NCBI GenBank assembly: GCA_945631445.1
Contig: CALZCR010000096.1
Location: 1 to 6,695 of the forward strand
Source of the DNA: an uncultured Corynebacterium sp.
GTDB lineage: Bacteria; Actinomycetota; Actinomycetes; Mycobacteriales; Mycobacteriaceae
Direction: 5' to 3'
Length of the DNA stretch: 6,695 nucleotides
Of this stretch, positions 5,614 through 6,695 are shown one piece after another. Below the pieces are notes generated by a model. The model saw only the letters and a list, made by a program, of their open reading frames with translations, ran no database searches and had not been told where the DNA came from. The position numbers were made by a program, and so were the translations under genes. The stretch's first letter is position 1. Every line of letters begins with the position of its first letter.

Positions 5614-5619
5614 ACCCTA
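5614..5619 (-). promoter_or_regulatory. Candidate leaderless -10 element of the DUF4177-ridA unit
   Basis: The minus strand reads TAGGGT, then GAACGAT, then ATG. The hexamer fits TAnnnT at the spacing expected for a transcript starting on the ATG. It overlaps a possible Shine-Dalgarno (GGGTGA), so the two readings compete. No good -35 is visible. Confidence 0.4.
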
Positions 5620-5759
5620 CCGTGTTCCGGGCGCCGCTCCAGTGGCGCTTTGCTCGGCAGGGCGCAACCTCACTACGGGAAGCCCCCGTGCCGGACAAAG
5701 CACCGCCAGAAAAACCGCCGCGACCGGAGCGACCGCCGCAGCTCCCGCCCCTCGGGGCA

Positions 5760-5786
5760 CCGGCTCGCCCACGCGCGGCGAGCCGG
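5760..5786 (-). terminator. Hairpin after the LysM gene, possible T-less terminator
   Basis: A perfect 10-bp stem (CCGGCTCGCC and GGCGAGCCGG) with a 7-base loop starts 24 bases after the LysM stop. No T-run follows on the minus strand, but GC-rich T-less hairpins are common gene ends in actinobacteria. The rest of 5607-5810 shows no gene on either strand. Confidence 0.5.
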
Positions 5787-5810
5787 CCCAGGGGAAAGGA
5801 CGGGCGCCGG

Positions 5811-6299
5811 TCAGGCGCGCGGCACCCGAATGACGTCACCCGGGCGGATCACGTTGGGGTTGGTGATGGCAGGGTTCGCCGCCAGCAGCCGGTGGTAGAG
5901 GTTGCCGTTGTGGTAGTGCTGTCGCGCGATCGCCCACAGTGTCTCGCCGCCTTTCACCACGTGCTCAAAGTACGAGGTGTAGCCGGGCACGATCTGCTCA
6001 CCGAGGATGACGGGGACCACGACGCGGTCGCGGACGGAACCGTCCTTGGGGGAAGTGTGAAACACCTCCACATACGCCACGACATGTGTGAACGCGGCAC
6101 CGGCGACGTCGGCGACCACCTGGAATTGGCCATGGCCACCGACGCCGTCACCGGCCATGAAGTGGCCGTCGACCTCGTCGTGGCCCTCGCTGACCCGGTA
6201 GTTGTACGTGGCCTCGAAAGCCCCGCCGGCGGTTCCGGCGATGTGAATGGAATCGCTGACGATGTCGTAGGGCTGGGGTTGTTGGACGTGGATGCTCAT
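5811..6299 (-). CDS. Gmad2-LysM protein, peptidoglycan-associated by domain
   Basis: A 162-residue two-domain protein. Residues 5-100 fit a Gmad2 (spore-germination immunoglobulin-like) domain: alternating strands, a SEGHDEV segment, GGHGQFQV and a closing VVVPVILG. Residues 112-159 are a LysM motif: HVVKGGETLWAIARQHY, a NPAITNPNVIRPGDVI segment and a final RVP, the usual 45-50 residue peptidoglycan- or chitin-binding fold. No signal peptide or membrane segment precedes the first domain, so the protein is either cytoplasmic or exported by a non-classical route; no in-frame extension supplies a signal. The ATG at 6299 has AAGGAA seven bases upstream. It sits where M. tuberculosis has other genes (the arsA-like pair and whiB4), so it marks a break in synteny. 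Its function is not known; a role at the cell wall is inferred from the domains alone. Confidence 0.85.
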   Translation of the reverse strand: MSIHVQQPQPYDIVSDSIHIAGTAGGAFEATYNYRVSEGHDEVDGHFMAGDGVGGHGQFQVVADVAGAAFTHVVAYVEVFHTSPKDGSVRDRVVVPVILGEQIVPGYTSYFEHVVKGGETLWAIARQHYHNGNLYHRLLAANPAITNPNVIRPGDVIRVPRA

Positions 6300-6337
6300 G
6301 ACGGGTTCCTTCTGCAGTGCTGCGGCGTGTCCTTAAA

Positions 6338-6356
6338 GCGGAGGCCGAAGCCCCGC
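6338..6356 (-). other. UUCG-capped hairpin upstream of the LysM gene
   Basis: On the minus strand GCGGGGC-TTCG-GCCTCCGC forms a 7-bp stem with one bulged base and a very stable UUCG tetraloop, followed by TTTAAGG. It lies 39-57 bases before the LysM ATG. It could end a transcript arriving from the right, act as a leader or attenuator of the LysM gene, or be incidental. The T-run is only three bases long. Confidence 0.4.
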
Positions 6357-6440
6357 AGACAACCCCGGCCAGCGCCCATCGTCACCGCCGTCGACCCACA
6401 CACTCCCAGCGGGCGGTGTCGAACTACATGTCACAAGGAA

Positions 6441-6505
6441 GGTGAGACAATTACCACACAGCCGCTACGAGGGGGCAATGCCCGAACGGAGAAAAGTGGC
6501 TCACC
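6441..6505 (+). ncRNA. Candidate structured RNA or leader element, nested helices
   Basis: Four helices nest in register. GGTGAG (6441-6446) pairs with CTCACC (6500-6505). After a 7-base bulge (ACAATTA), CCAC (6454-6457) pairs with GTGG (6496-6499), which is contiguous with the first helix on the 3' side. CCG (6462-6464) pairs with CGG (6487-6489), and GGGC (6473-6476) pairs with GCCC (6480-6483) around an AAT loop. The internal loops are A-rich (AGAAAA). I could not match it to a known riboswitch class. The pairing works on both strands, so the strand is uncertain; plus is favoured because a plus-strand gene could start beyond the edge. Confidence 0.3.
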
Positions 6506-6695
6506 GAAGAGTGCTGCTGGCCAAGCCGACCCGGGAGCCCCTTTTCAATGCCGCGCCCGCCGCAGCGCGCAGGCACTGGCGAAGGACGTGCGCAGCCGGA
6601 TGAAAGCACGGAAGGGGAATCCCCAGCCGTTTCTCCAGATCAAAACCGCGGCGGAGATCCCGTCATCCGCCCCAAATGCCTGAAACGAATTACCG

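Larger units (their letters stand above)
6300..6695. other. Region without a convincing gene, right edge
   Basis: This stretch of 396 bases holds the LysM ribosome site, the UUCG hairpin and the nested-helix element, but no reading frame with recognisable protein features. The open plus-strand frame ending near 6683 has an Arg/Ala/Pro/Gly composition typical of chance open frames in G+C-rich DNA and extends antisense through the LysM gene. A 40-codon plus frame from ATG 6479 lacks a ribosome site. A self-complementary GGGGAATCCCC lies within 6614-6626. It is probably a long intergenic or leader region. Confidence 0.5.

Noticed and set aside
5612..5839. 75-codon minus-strand frame between the LysM and DUF4177 genes
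   Set aside because: Low-complexity Arg/Gly/Ser composition and no motif; it overlaps the LysM 3' end and the hairpin at 5760-5786.
6055..6071. TGTGAAACACCTCCACA as a GlxR site
   Set aside because: Only the left half fits, and it lies inside the LysM coding region, where it encodes conserved-looking protein sequence.
6441..6540. Known riboswitch classes (c-di-AMP ydaO/yuaA, magnesium M-box, cobalamin, guanidine) for the nested-helix element
   Set aside because: Fragments such as GGTGAG and GCTCACC recall the M-box and ydaO, but the defining core motifs of those classes are absent or out of order, so I do not assign a class.
5505..6683. 392-codon plus-strand open frame over the LysM gene and the right edge
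   Set aside because: The composition is that of a chance frame, it has no ribosome site or domain, and it crosses the well-supported LysM gene. I considered its tail from about 6450 as a broken gene but saw no family features.
1..6695. CRISPR array, insertion sequence, tRNA or rRNA gene
   Set aside because: No regularly spaced repeats, transposase motifs, terminal inverted repeats, tRNA cloverleaf with a CCA-proximal TTCGA loop, or rRNA-like stretches were seen on either strand.

Overview
The window comes from a high-G+C Gram-positive bacterium, most likely a Corynebacterium. The strongest pointer is a GlxR-type Crp/Fnr regulator that matches remembered corynebacterial GlxR along its whole length and has the same 227 residues. 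It lies in a gene order that closely parallels Mycobacterium tuberculosis Rv3671c to Rv3678c (marP, nudix, thioredoxin-like gene, nth, small membrane protein, crp, metallo-beta-lactamase, ridA, DUF4177). Species assignment and synteny are from memory, not from a database search.

Left block, minus strand (1-2968): nth, a tlpA/resA-like thioredoxin gene, a Nudix CoA-pyrophosphatase gene and the 5' part of marP run head to tail. The gaps are 30, 1 and 79 bases, so at least the first three look like one transcription unit. The block joins DNA repair, envelope thiol chemistry, nucleotide clean-up and a membrane serine protease. The protease fragment has proline where the family's catalytic histidine is expected.

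Centre (2969-4054): a very short divergent promoter region separates nth from a 40-residue single-span membrane protein gene on the plus strand. Then come a 181-base regulatory region with two candidate promoters and a half-conserved GlxR box, then glxR itself. A perfect 16-bp hairpin forms a shared terminator between glxR and the convergent metallo-beta-lactamase gene.

Right block, minus strand (4083-6299): a metallo-beta-lactamase-fold hydrolase with its own likely leaderless promoter, a strong intrinsic terminator, ridA and a 51-codon DUF4177 gene that abut without a spacer, and a Gmad2-LysM protein without a signal peptide. The last 396 bases hold no convincing gene. They do contain a nested helical element on the plus strand (6441-6505) that could be a structured RNA or leader of a gene beyond the edge.

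A recurring theme is the start signature TA(A/G)G(C/G)T followed by 6-7 bases and ATG. It occurs at nth, the small membrane gene, the metallo-beta-lactamase gene and the DUF4177 gene, and once more before an ATG-TGA start-stop upstream of glxR. It fits the leaderless promoters common in actinobacteria.
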